Assembly (NCBI GenBank): GCA_964517355.1
Contig: CAZFCK010000056.1
Coordinates: forward strand, 1 to 22,208
Length of the DNA stretch: 22,208 nucleotides
Direction: 5' to 3'
DNA from: CAZFCK01 sp964517355
Lineage (GTDB): Bacteria > Desulfobacterota > Desulfovibrionia > Desulfovibrionales > Desulfovibrionaceae
The translations under genes were made by a program, and so were the position numbers. The notes beneath the pieces are model-generated. The model made no database searches. It was not told the DNA's origin and worked only from the letters and a program-made list of their open reading frames with translations. Below, one piece after another: positions 14,895 to 22,208 of this stretch (position 1 is its first letter; the number at the start of each line of letters is the position of its first letter).

Positions 14895-14923
14895 TTGACA
14901 TGTTAGATTTAACATATTAAAAT
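14895..14923 (+). promoter_or_regulatory. Predicted fdhA promoter with embedded ATGTT-N6-AACAT operator
   Basis: A perfect TTGACA (14895-14900) and TAAAAT (14918-14923, five of six) are separated by exactly 17 bases. The spacer holds the dyad ATGTT-AGATTT-AACAT (14900-14915), whose inner bases extend it to ATGTTA/TAACAT. A protein bound there would block polymerase. The predicted leader before fdhA is about 160 bases. A weaker TTGACT/TATTGT pair (14938-14967) lies just downstream. Confidence 0.6.
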
Positions 14924-15088
14924 AATTGGAATTTGTGTTGACTTTTGGTTTCGTGGCGGCCTATTGTTTCTAATGATGTCAGATGGTCGGATGTATTTGT
15001 TTTTTGTCGGGCCCAGTATTGAGGTGCACTGCCGCAATACGTGCCGGCGGCAGTGTACGCGAACACAAGTCAACGGAGGAAGCAGGTT

Positions 15089-18000
15089 ATGGATTGCAAC
15101 CGCAGAGATTTCCTCAAGCTCACAGGCGCAGGCGTCGTAGGCCTGAGCCTGACGCAGCTTGGCTTCGATCTCTCGCCGGCCAAGGCCTACGCCGCCGGTT
15201 TGAAGATCGAAGGAGCCAAGGAACTGATTACGGTTTGTCCTTTCTGCTCAGTGAGCTGTCACATCGTCGCGTATGTGAAGGACGGACAGCTTGTGAGCAC
15301 TGAAGGCGACCCCGATTACCCCATCAACCAAGGTTCTTTGTGCGCCAAGGGAGCGGCCATGCTTTCAATGACGCGCAATGAACACCGTTTGTCCAAACCG
15401 CTTTATCGGGCGCCGTATTCCGAGAAGTGGGAAGAGAAAAGCTGGGAATGGTCTCTCCAGGAAATCGCCAAGCGCGTGAAGAAAACGCGTGATGAGAACC
15501 TGGTGCTGAAAAACGAAAAAGGCAACACCGTCAACCGGCTGGACGCCATGTTCATGCTGGGCACGTCGCATGCCGACAACGAAGAATGTTCGCTGGTGCA
15601 CCAGGCCATGAGGAGTCTTGGCGTCGTGCACATGGACCATCAGGCCCGTATCTGACACAGCGCCACTGTAGCGGCTCTGGGAGAGTCGTTCGGACGCGGT
15701 GCGATGACGAATCACTGGATCGACATCAAGAATGCCGATGCCATCCTTATAATGGGCAGCAATGCTGCCGAACACCACCCCATTTCCTTCAAGTGGGTGC
15801 TCGAGGCCAAGTATAACCGGGGCGCCGTGGTCATGCACGTGGACCCGAAATTCTCACGTACTTCTGCACGTTCCGATTTCCATGTGCCGCTTCGTTCCGG
15901 CACCGATATCGCCTTTCTCGGCGGCATGATCAACTACATCCTGCAAAACGAAAAATTCTATGATTTCTACGTGAAGGAATACACCAACGCCACGTTCGTC
16001 GTCGGCAAGGACTTCACCTTCACCGACGGTTTGTTCAGCGGTTACAATCCTGATACCCGCATGTACGACAAGTCCAAGTGGGCTTATGAGATGGATGCCA
16101 ACGGCGTACCCAAGAGGGATAAGACGCTGCAGGATCCGCGTTGCGTTTTCCAGCTTATGAAACAACATTATTCCCGCTACGACCTGGATACCGTTTCCTC
16201 CGTCACGGGCGTATCCAAGGAAAATCTGCTGCGGGTCTATGAAAACTACAGCGCCACCGGCAACGGCGAAAAAGCCGGAACAGTCATGTACGCCCTTGGG
16301 TGGACGCAACACACCGTCGGCGTGCAGAATATCCGCTCGGCAGCCATTATCCAGCTTTTGCTGGGCAACATCGGCATAGCCGGGGGCGGCATCAACGCTC
16401 TGCGCGGCGAGCCCAACGTGCAGGGGTCCACGGACCACACCCTGCTTTACCATATCGTGCCCGGCTACATGGCCATGCCGCACGACGAATGGAAAACCCT
16501 CGACGAGTACCTGAAGGCCAACACCCCGGTCAGCAACGATCCCATGAGCGCCAACTGGTGGCAGAACAAGCCCAAGTACTTCGTGAGCCTGCTCAAGGCC
16601 TGGTATGGCGAAAACGCCAAACCGGAAAACGGATTCGGGTACGACTACCTCCCGAGAATCGAAAAGGGCGGCGACTACTCCTACCTGCCTCTTTTCGATC
16701 GCATGTACCACAACAAGATCAAGGGCGGCTTTATCATCGGCCTGAACCCCATGCAGAGCGTGCCGAATTCCAACAAGCTCCGCAAGGCCATGGACAATCT
16801 CGACTGGTTGGTAACTTCCGAGCTGCACCATTCGGAAACCACGGACAACTGGCACCGTCCCGGCGTTGATCCTAAAACGGTCAAAACCGAGTGCTTCTTG
16901 CTGCCTTCGGCGCACCGCATAGAAAAAGAAGGTTCCGTGACGAACTCCGGCCGTTGGTTGCTCTGGCACTATAAGGCCATCGAGCCGGCGGGCGAGGCCA
17001 AACCCTTTGGCGATATGTTTGTCGGCCTCATGAAGAACCTGAAGGAAATGTACAAAAAGGACGGGGGCGTTCTTCCCGAAGCAGTTTTGGAGCTGGACTA
17101 CCCCGAGGCCTACGAGCCTGAAGAAGTCACCAAGAAGATCAACGGCTACTTCACCAAGGATACGGAGATCAAGGGCACGGTCTACAAGAAGGGACAACTG
17201 GTGCCTTCCTTCACGGCCTTGCAGGACGACGGCTCCACCATGAGCCTGAACTGGCTGTACGCTGGCAGCTTCAATGAGACCGAAGGCAACAAGGGTAAAC
17301 GCCGCGATCCTTCCCAGACCGAGATGCAGGCCAAGATCGGTCTGTTCCCGAACTGGAGCTGGTGTTGGCCCGTTAACCGCCGCATCCTGTACAACAGGGC
17401 CTCGGTTGATCTGGACGGCAAGCCTTTGAACGCCGCGCAGCCCGTCATCACCTGGACCGGCGAGAAGTGGGAAGGCGACGTGCCTGACGGCGGCTGGCCG
17501 CCAATGTCTACGGGCAAAGGCAAGTATCCTTTCATCATGCATGTGCACGGCGCTGGCCAGATATATGGCCCCGGCCGCATGGACGGGCCTTTCCCGGAGC
17601 ACTACGAACCTGTGGAAACCCCTGTGGATTCCAACCCGTTCTCCAAGCAGCTCAACAGCCCTGTCTACAAGTTCACCGACAGCGACATGGACAAGCTCGC
17701 CAAGCCGGCCGATCCCAACTACCCCATCGTACTGACCACGTACAGCGTCACCGAGCATTGGTGCGGTGGCGGTGAAACCCGTAACGTGCCGAACCTGCTC
17801 GAAGCCGAACCGCAGCTCTATGTGGAAATGAGTCCGGAGCTGGCCAAGGAAAAGGGCATCAAGAACGGCGATGGCATCATAGTCGAGAGCATCCGCGGCA
17901 AGGTCGAGGCTATCGCCATGGTCACGGTTCGCATGCGTCCCTTGCAAGTGCATGGCCGCACCATCCACGAAATCGGCATGCCGTTCTGCTTTGGATGGAC

Positions 18001-18133
18001 CACTCCAGGTGTGGGCGACTCCACCAACAGGTTGACGCCTTCGGTGGCGGACCCCAACACCACCATTCCAGAGTTCAAGGCTTGCTGCGTGAATATCCGT
18101 AAGGCTGACAAGCTGACCGAGCTTGCCACCTGA
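15089..18133 (+). CDS. fdhA: Formate dehydrogenase alpha subunit, selenocysteine- and Mo/W-containing
   Basis: One gene of 1014 residues interrupted only by an in-frame TGA at 15653-15655, read as selenocysteine at residue 189. Both halves are in the same frame and continue the same protein (HMDHQARI-Sec-HSATVAALG). The N-terminus carries a twin-arginine export signal (RRDFLKLTGAGVVGLS). A 4Fe-4S site is formed by C50, C53, C57 and C85 (VCPFCSVSC and LCAKG). The molybdopterin bis-guanine-dinucleotide domains follow, ending with the usual C-terminal domain (CGGGETRN, GWTTPGVGDSTNRLTPS). Sec and the following His are the catalytic pair that ligate or assist the metal. The enzyme oxidises formate to CO2 in the periplasm; in Desulfovibrio the relatives bind tungsten or molybdenum and pass electrons to cytochrome c3. 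GGAGGAAGC lies before the ATG at 15089. FdhB follows after 59 bases. Automatic gene callers will split this gene at the TGA. Confidence 0.95.
15653..15690 (+). promoter_or_regulatory. Selenocysteine TGA and bacterial SECIS-like hairpin in fdhA
   Basis: After the TGA (15653-15655), AGCGGCTCT (15670-15678) pairs with AGAGTCGTT (15682-15690) in nine consecutive pairs, two of them wobbles, around a GGG loop. The loop starts 24 bases after the TGA, inside the 16-37 base range known for bacterial SECIS elements, and has G in its first positions as SelB recognition expects. Confidence 0.8.
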
Positions 18134-18144
18134 CACTGCATGCC

Positions 18145-18173
18145 CCGTAGAGGAAATGGAAAAATCTCTGCGG
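18145..18173 (+). promoter_or_regulatory. Short hairpin between fdhA and fdhB
   Basis: CCGTAGAG (18145-18152) pairs with CTCTGCGG (18166-18173), eight pairs with one wobble and a 13-base A-rich loop. It fills the short gap just before the fdhB ribosome site (AAGGAG, 18181-18186) and could tune fdhB translation. Confidence 0.35.
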
Positions 18174-18192
18174 CAATCGCAAGGAGTATGAA

Positions 18193-18933
18193 ATGCCAAA
18201 GGCGTTCTTGATAGACACATCCCGTTGTACGGCCTGCCGGGGCTGTCAGCTGGCTTGCAAGGAGTGGCACGAACTCGCGCCCAACAGGACCTTGCAATAC
18301 GGCTGGGGTAGCCACCAGAATCCCCAGGACCTCAACCCCAACAACTATAAATTGGTGCGGTTCAATGAACATGTGGACGACCAAGGCGTGGTGCGTTGGA
18401 ACTTCTTCCCGGATCAATGCCGCCATTGTCTGGTGCCTCCGTGCAAGGATATCGCGGACATGGCTGTGGAAGGAGCCGTTATTCAGGATAAGGACACAGG
18501 CGCCGTCGTGTTCACGGAAAAAACGAAAGAGCTGAGCAAAGAAGACTTTGATTCCGTACGCGAAGCTTGCCCGTACAATATTCCGCGTCGTGACGAGGCC
18601 ACCGGGGTCTTCAGCAAATGCACCATGTGCATTGACCGCGTACAGGCCGGCATGCTTCCCTCGTGCGTCAAAGTGTGCCCCACCGGCACAATGAACTTTG
18701 GCGATCGTGAGGAGATGCTCGCTTTGGCTGAAAAGCGTCTTGAAATCGCCAAGAAGACCTTCCCCAACGCAACGCTGGCCAATCCCGAAAGCGTGAACGT
18801 GATTTATCTGCTAACGGATGAGCCGAAAAACTACTACGAATACAGCGTGGCGCAGGCCTCAGACGGCGTGGAACGCAAGAAGTTCCTGGCCGGTTTGGCA
18901 AAACCGTTCCGCAACGTGTTGCGTACGCTATAA
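18193..18933 (+). CDS. fdhB: Formate dehydrogenase beta subunit, three [4Fe-4S] clusters
   Basis: A 246-residue ferredoxin-type electron-transfer subunit. It has exactly twelve Cys residues: C12, C15, C18 and C22 (RCTACRGCQLAC); three in CRHCLVPPC; one in ACPYNIPRRD; two in KCTMC; and two in SCVKVCPTG. Twelve Cys fit three [4Fe-4S] clusters, as known for D. gigas FdhB, rather than the four of E. coli FdnH. In CRHCLVPPCKDIA the fourth Cys usual for this motif is Ala, consistent with the lost fourth cluster. There is no export signal; it is presumably carried across the membrane with FdhA by the twin-arginine route. No membrane anchor is present or encoded nearby, so a soluble FdhAB dimer donating to periplasmic cytochrome c is likely. 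AAGGAG lies six bases before the ATG. Confidence 0.95.
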   Translation: MPKAFLIDTSRCTACRGCQLACKEWHELAPNRTLQYGWGSHQNPQDLNPNNYKLVRFNEHVDDQGVVRWNFFPDQCRHCLVPPCKDIADMAVEGAVIQDKDTGAVVFTEKTKELSKEDFDSVREACPYNIPRRDEATGVFSKCTMCIDRVQAGMLPSCVKVCPTGTMNFGDREEMLALAEKRLEIAKKTFPNATLANPESVNVIYLLTDEPKNYYEYSVAQASDGVERKKFLAGLAKPFRNVLRTL

Positions 18934-18958
18934 AAAAGTCGTAAGCCCGTGAAAGGGT

Positions 18959-18994
18959 GGGGTGCTGCCGGAGCTTGTTGTCCGGCGGCGCCCC
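18959..18994 (+). promoter_or_regulatory. Strong hairpin between fdhB and fdhE
   Basis: GGGGTGCTGCCGGA (18959-18972) pairs with TCCGGCGGCGCCCC (18981-18994) over all 14 positions, two of them wobbles, around an 8-base loop. No T-run follows. It lies between the enzyme subunit genes and the accessory genes and could be a processing or partial-termination site that lowers fdhE and fdhD levels. Confidence 0.6.
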
Positions 18995-19034
18995 AAAATT
19001 GGTGACATGTAGGAAAATCACGAACGAGGCATCC

Positions 19035-19973
19035 ATGCAGAATATGGCCGTCGATGTACAGTCTGTTGAATTGTTACGGAAAACCATTGATCGCTATTGC
19101 AAGCAACGCCAGGTGCACGAACCTGTATTGCGAGCCTTCCAACCCCTTCTCGAACTGCGCGTCGCGTTGGAAGAATCGTTTGTGGGGCAGCAGTTCACAT
19201 TGCCGGCCTTCGATATGGAGCGCGTGAATCAAGGTGCGCCTCTTTTGGCCGGACTGTCTTTAGCCCCTATCGCTCCCTGGATTGAGCAGTCCGCCGCGGC
19301 CGTGCTCCCGCAGTTGGAAAAATCCATGCCGCAGAACAAGGATTTTTCAGCGTTGAGACAGCTTTTGGATAGCTCGGAACAACAGGATGAAAGAATTGAC
19401 CTTGTTCGGTGCTGTGAAGCCTTTTTGCAACGCGATACATCCTACCTGAACAATGTCGCCGACGAGTGCTCGGTTGATGCCGGTGTTTTGGCCTTTACTT
19501 TGGAGCAGGTGCTCGCACCGGCGGTGGCCGCGTTGGGAAGGAAGATCAAATCCCGGTTTGAAAATGTTTCCTGGCGGCAAGGCATTTGCCCCGTGTGCGG
19601 TTCGTTGCCCTCCATAGCCTATCTCGCCAGACAGGAGCCCACCGATTTGGATTCCCTGGTTGGCGGGGGAGGGCAAAAGTATCTGCATTGCTCCCTGTGC
19701 GGCAATGAATGGCGGTTCCGGCGCGACGCCTGCCCCGCCTGTGACAACGCCGACCCGGGAACCCGGGAGATTTTTCATGTTCAAAAGGCCAAGCAGGAAC
19801 GCATCGAGGCCTGTACTAAATGCAAGAGCTACTTTTTATGCATCGACTTGCGCGAATTCGCCGAAGACCCGCATCTGTTGGCGGCGCCTTTGGGCCTGAT
19901 GCATCTGGATCTCGTTGCGGCAGACAAGGGCTTCACTCCTTTGGCGCCCGCGCCCTGGAATTCTGGTTCCTGA
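19035..19973 (+). CDS. fdhE: Formate dehydrogenase accessory protein FdhE
   Basis: A 312-residue FdhE-family protein. A helical N-terminal half is followed by four C-x-x-C pairs at C185/C188 (GICPVCGS), C219/C222 (HCSLCGNEW), C233/C236 (ACPACDN) and C260/C263 (CTKCKSY), then the conserved ending YFLCIDLREF and HLDLVAADKGF. FdhE is a cytoplasmic factor needed for assembly or quality control of exported formate dehydrogenases; the E. coli protein binds iron through such Cys pairs and contacts the catalytic subunit. The chosen ATG at 19035 follows a GAGG six bases upstream; an in-frame extension to 18957 would run through the hairpin and has no ribosome site. It ends ten bases before fdhD, so the two are co-translated. 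Confidence 0.9.
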   Translation: MQNMAVDVQSVELLRKTIDRYCKQRQVHEPVLRAFQPLLELRVALEESFVGQQFTLPAFDMERVNQGAPLLAGLSLAPIAPWIEQSAAAVLPQLEKSMPQNKDFSALRQLLDSSEQQDERIDLVRCCEAFLQRDTSYLNNVADECSVDAGVLAFTLEQVLAPAVAALGRKIKSRFENVSWRQGICPVCGSLPSIAYLARQEPTDLDSLVGGGGQKYLHCSLCGNEWRFRRDACPACDNADPGTREIFHVQKAKQERIEACTKCKSYFLCIDLREFAEDPHLLAAPLGLMHLDLVAADKGFTPLAPAPWNSGS

Positions 19974-19983
19974 GAATCGGCAT

Positions 19984-20778
19984 ATGAGTGCGACTGTCCG
20001 GAAATACATGCTCAAACGGCAGGGGGAATGTGTCCATGAACTCATGGACACCCTTGCTGTGGAGCGCTCGTTGGTCATCGTGCTCGACGGTGATGAGGTC
20101 GGGCGCACCATGTATACTCCGGGGCGTGAATTTGCCTTGATTTTGGGTTTCCTATTTACGGAAGGCCATATTCATACTGTGCGGCAAGTGGAAAGCCTGC
20201 ATTTTTTTGAGGATATTCCCGGACAAGCCGTGGCCGAGGTTCATTTGGCCGCTTCCGCCCCGGAAACAGGATTGGCGCAGTGTCCGCCACGCTCTCGTAC
20301 ATTGCATGCGAGCTTGAGGTCAAAAAACGATGGTCTGCGCTTTGAAGCGAACCGCTGCATCACCTTGATGCAGCGCATGGAGGCGCGGCAGGAGACCTTT
20401 ACGCAAACCGGGGCGACGCATTGCGCCGGTCTTTTTTCCATTGAAGGGCAATTGCTCACATTCGCTGAAGATATCGGCAGACATAACGCCCTGGACAAAG
20501 CCATTGGCGAAGCCTTGCAGATGGGCGCCTTGCAGCGGGTGGCTGTCGCCACCATGTCCTCCAGACTGAGCAACGAGCTGGTCAATAAGGCGGCAGCCGC
20601 GCATGTGGCCATTTTGTGCGGAATTTCCGTCGCCACCAGTTTGGCCGTTGAAACGGCGAGTGCCGCGGGCATCACCCTGGTGGGGCGTTTGCGCAACAAT
20701 CGTATGAACATCTACACGCACCCGCACCGCATAGTCTTGAGGAGCGCTGAGTCGGCCGACCTTTCACTTACCGGATAA
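19984..20778 (+). CDS. fdhD: Formate dehydrogenase sulfurtransferase FdhD, variant without CxxC
   Basis: A 264-residue FdhD-family protein. The family blocks ERSLVIVLDGDEVGRTMYTPG, ALILGFLFTEGHI, FTQTGATHCAGLF and AEDIGRHNALDKAIGEAL (residues about 146-168) are all present. FdhD moves sulfur from IscS to the bis-MGD metal and is needed for formate dehydrogenase activity. In studied proteins a CxxC pair carries the sulfur; in the corresponding stretch here (QCPPRSRTLHASLRSK, C100) the paired-Cys motif is missing. Remaining Cys are C16, C100, C125, C137 and C202, of which C137 lies inside the TGATHCAGL block. Either a different Cys is used or the sulfur route differs in this lineage. The start at 19984 is chosen by position ten bases after fdhE; the ribosome site is weak. 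A strong terminator follows at 20827. Confidence 0.9.
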   Translation: MSATVRKYMLKRQGECVHELMDTLAVERSLVIVLDGDEVGRTMYTPGREFALILGFLFTEGHIHTVRQVESLHFFEDIPGQAVAEVHLAASAPETGLAQCPPRSRTLHASLRSKNDGLRFEANRCITLMQRMEARQETFTQTGATHCAGLFSIEGQLLTFAEDIGRHNALDKAIGEALQMGALQRVAVATMSSRLSNELVNKAAAAHVAILCGISVATSLAVETASAAGITLVGRLRNNRMNIYTHPHRIVLRSAESADLSLTG

Positions 20779-20826
20779 GTACGCCTTTTTCAGCCTGGTG
20801 CTGCTGTCCATCCTTTTTTCCTTCAT

Positions 20827-20849
20827 GCCCCTTTATGGGGCTTTTTTTT
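20827..20849 (+). terminator. Rho-independent terminator after fdhD
   Basis: GCCCC (20827-20831) pairs with GGGGC (20837-20841) around TTTAT, followed by eight T (20842-20849). It ends the fdh operon 50 bases after fdhD and separates it from the storage protein gene. Confidence 0.85.
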
Positions 20850-20996
20850 ATCATTCGCGCGGCCGTGTCGTTTTTTTCGCTATGAAATTGCTGGTACTGT
20901 GTTACGGTACACAATGTATTGGTCTTTTTCTTCTCTTCCCTCTATTGGAATGCCGGTTTCTTTTAGGTGTTTTTGGGAAGAATGACTCCTTTTTGG

Positions 20997-21025
20997 TTGC
21001 TTTTCTAAAATGTAATAGGTATGAA
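20997..21025 (+). promoter_or_regulatory. Possible promoter of the storage protein gene
   Basis: TTGCTT (20997-21002) and TATGAA (21020-21025) are 17 bases apart, about 45 bases before the start codon. Both boxes are imperfect. Further upstream a TGTGT/ACACA dyad (about 20898-20913) may be a regulator site. No gene is seen in 20850-21069. Confidence 0.35.
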
Positions 21026-21069
21026 ATAGAGAAGGTGAGTCACGAATTTTAAAAAAAAAGGAGGACCAG

Positions 21070-21927
21070 ATGGCCAAACTCATAAAGGAAGAACAGGAAA
21101 CCGGCAGGCTGCATATCGACACCCCTTTGATGGGGGAATCGCTCGTGAGCAAGGAATTTCTCAAGCGCACCGAAGCAAAGGACTATTTCCGCATGCACCC
21201 CGAGATCAACGTGCTCAAGATCGGCGGGCAGAGCATCATGGATCGCGGCGCCAAGGCGCTTTTCCCGATTGTGGACGAGCTGATCAAGCTCAAGGACGAG
21301 TACAAAATACTGGTCATGACGGGGGGCGGAACCCGTGCGCGTCACGTCTACAATATCGGCGTGGATTTGGGGATGCCCACGGGAGTGCTTTCAAAATTGG
21401 GAGACAAGGTGTCATGGCAAAACGCCGAGATTCTTTCGGTGCTGCTTGCCAAGTACGGTGGGGTGAAGATCGGCCATGGCGACAACCTGGAACAGCTGAC
21501 CATGTTTTGCCGTCTGGGATATCTGCCCATTACCTATGGTGTCCCGCCCTATGGGTTCTTCGAGCATCCGGCTGATATTGGCTCGATACCGCCCCACCGC
21601 ACGGATTGCGGCGCTTTCCTGCTGGCGGAAAATCTCGGCGCCCGTTCTCTCATCTTTTTGAAGGACGAGAAAGGGCTTTTTGAAACGGACCCCAAGAAGG
21701 TGGACGCTGCCAAGCGCGCGGATTTGAAATATTACGATAGGATTTCCGCCAGTGAACTCCTGGCGCTGGATTTGGACGACCTGATCATTGAGCGGCCGAT
21801 CTTGACCATGTTGAAACATGCCAAATGCCTGCATGAATTGCAGATCATTGACGCTCTGAACCACCCAGAGCATATCGGCAAAGCCCTCGCCGGGGAGCAT
21901 GTCGGCACTATTATATATAAAGGATAA
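21070..21927 (+). CDS. Molybdenum/tungsten storage protein subunit (Mos, amino acid kinase fold)
   Basis: A 285-residue protein of the UMP-kinase-like amino acid kinase fold, closest in motif content to the MosA/MosB subunits of the Azotobacter vinelandii molybdenum storage protein. Shared blocks are VLKIGGQSIMDRG (residues 48-60), TGGGTRARHVYNIG (84-97), PPHRTDCGAFLLAE (174-187), FLKDEKGLFETDPKK and the C-terminal LAGEHVGTII. The characterised complex is a cytoplasmic cage that packs molybdate or tungstate as polyoxometalate clusters with ATP hydrolysis. Here a single gene replaces the mosA/mosB pair, so a homomer is likely. The N-terminal ~40 residues are not clearly like either subunit. 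A very strong site, AAGGAGG, lies about seven bases before the ATG. It stands alone between two terminators, beside the tungsten/molybdenum formate dehydrogenase genes, suggesting a metal reserve for those enzymes (inference). Confidence 0.85.
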   Translation: MAKLIKEEQETGRLHIDTPLMGESLVSKEFLKRTEAKDYFRMHPEINVLKIGGQSIMDRGAKALFPIVDELIKLKDEYKILVMTGGGTRARHVYNIGVDLGMPTGVLSKLGDKVSWQNAEILSVLLAKYGGVKIGHGDNLEQLTMFCRLGYLPITYGVPPYGFFEHPADIGSIPPHRTDCGAFLLAENLGARSLIFLKDEKGLFETDPKKVDAAKRADLKYYDRISASELLALDLDDLIIERPILTMLKHAKCLHELQIIDALNHPEHIGKALAGEHVGTIIYKG

Positions 21928-21980
21928 CAAGGTGCGGTTTGTTGCCAATAAGGCATTCTGAACACCTTAATTGACGGCGT

Positions 21981-22026
21981 ATCCGGGGGGAGAATCTTAT
22001 TGAAAGGTTCTCCCCCCGGATTTTTT
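21981..22026 (+). terminator. Rho-independent terminator after the storage protein gene
   Basis: ATCCGGGGGGAGAA (21981-21994) pairs perfectly with TTCTCCCCCCGGAT (22008-22021) over 14 positions, followed by a T-run through 22026. The loop is 13 bases. Confidence 0.9.
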
Positions 22027-22081
22027 ATTAAAGTAATGAGAAATGGGAAATGGAGTTACGTCGCCGGAGGCGTAACTATTT

Positions 22082-22147
22082 TAGCGCATTTTCGTCTTGA
22101 AACAAGACTCTTCCCTGAAACTATTTCAAATAGTTTCAGGGAAATGC
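22082..22147. repeat. Folded intergenic repeat element, right copy 1
   Basis: GCATTT (22086-22091) can pair with AAATGC (22142-22147), enclosing GTCTTG-AAA-CAAGAC (22094-22108) and a near-perfect palindrome TTCCCTGAAACTATTT / AAATAGTTTCAGGGAA (22111-22143) with one central base. The first 46 bases recur 77 bases downstream with four differences. Confidence 0.7.
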
Positions 22148-22158
22148 ATAAGAGCATC

Positions 22159-22204
22159 TAGCGCATTTTCGCCTTGAAACAAGGCTCTCCCCTGAAACAA
22201 TTTC
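22159..22204. repeat. Folded intergenic repeat element, right copy 2 (cut by window end)
   Basis: Forty-six bases repeat positions 22082-22127 with four differences. The first hairpin is GCCTTG-AAA-CAAGGC (22171-22185), so two of the four differences are a matched T-A to C-G change that keeps the stem. The second palindrome starts (CCCTGAAACAATTTCC) and runs out of the window. Confidence 0.7.
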
Positions 22205-22208
22205 CAAT

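Noticed and set aside
15041..15655. A separate 204-residue protein ending at the TGA, followed by a second gene from 15704
   Set aside because: Same frame, continuous homology and a SECIS-like hairpin show one selenoprotein gene; the ATG at 15089 with GGAGGAAGC and the RR signal sets the start.
15854..18220. A 788-codon minus-strand frame opposite fdhA
   Set aside because: Shadow of fdhA codon bias; no motifs and no ribosome site.
20798..21052. An 84-residue hydrophobic frame between fdhD and the storage protein gene
   Set aside because: It runs through the fdhD terminator hairpin and T-run, and the hydrophobicity comes from T-rich DNA.

Overview
The window looks like chromosomal DNA of a sulfate-reducing bacterium of the Desulfovibrionaceae (Desulfovibrio in the broad sense). 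The basis is a molybdenum aldehyde oxidoreductase closely matching Desulfovibrio gigas MOP, a two-subunit periplasmic selenocysteine formate dehydrogenase of the Desulfovibrio type (Sec at residue 189, a three-cluster beta subunit), and a gene set in the order I remember from the DVU1552-DVU1559 region of D. vulgaris. All assignments come from reading motifs; no search was run.

Left edge (1-1997): the 3' part of a serine beta-lactamase-like gene, broken by an in-frame stop at the window edge; a hairpin; a minus-strand gene whose protein resembles the AcrVA2 anti-CRISPR family; then a gene-free stretch holding a G/C hairpin and a folded repeat element.

Centre (1998-13532, all minus strand): nine genes, read from right to left. 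They are a molybdopterin-binding MoeA-like protein with a C-terminal Cys cluster, the aldehyde oxidoreductase, a large FAD/Fe-S fusion protein, a 68-residue double-Cys-pair protein, a methyltransferase, a C_GCAxxG_C_C protein, a radical SAM protein of the MJ0619/TrsS type, a PaaK-like adenylate-forming ligase and an XdhC-type maturation factor. From the fusion protein onward every junction overlaps, four of the six by ATGA, so these seven genes are translationally coupled. The layout suggests a dedicated maturation and electron-transfer module for the aldehyde oxidoreductase whose chemistry is largely undescribed.

Right part (14479-21927, plus strand): a short ModE-type regulator preceded by a candidate folded leader; fdhA (TGA read as selenocysteine, with a SECIS-like hairpin), fdhB, fdhE and an fdhD that lacks the usual CxxC motif; a strong terminator; then a molybdenum/tungsten storage protein (Mos) homologue. 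The theme is Mo/W: storage, cofactor handling, regulation and two Mo/W enzymes.

Two regulatory observations tie the halves together. The same dyad, ATGTT-N6-AACAT, lies in the predicted promoter of fdhA and just downstream of the predicted promoter of the MoeA-like gene, with the modE-like gene between them. Strong hairpins also sit directly after the two catalytic units (AOR and FdhAB) and before their accessory genes.

The two ends of the window carry related multi-stem repeat elements. The two adjacent right-end copies differ by a compensatory base-pair change, which argues that a folded form is conserved.
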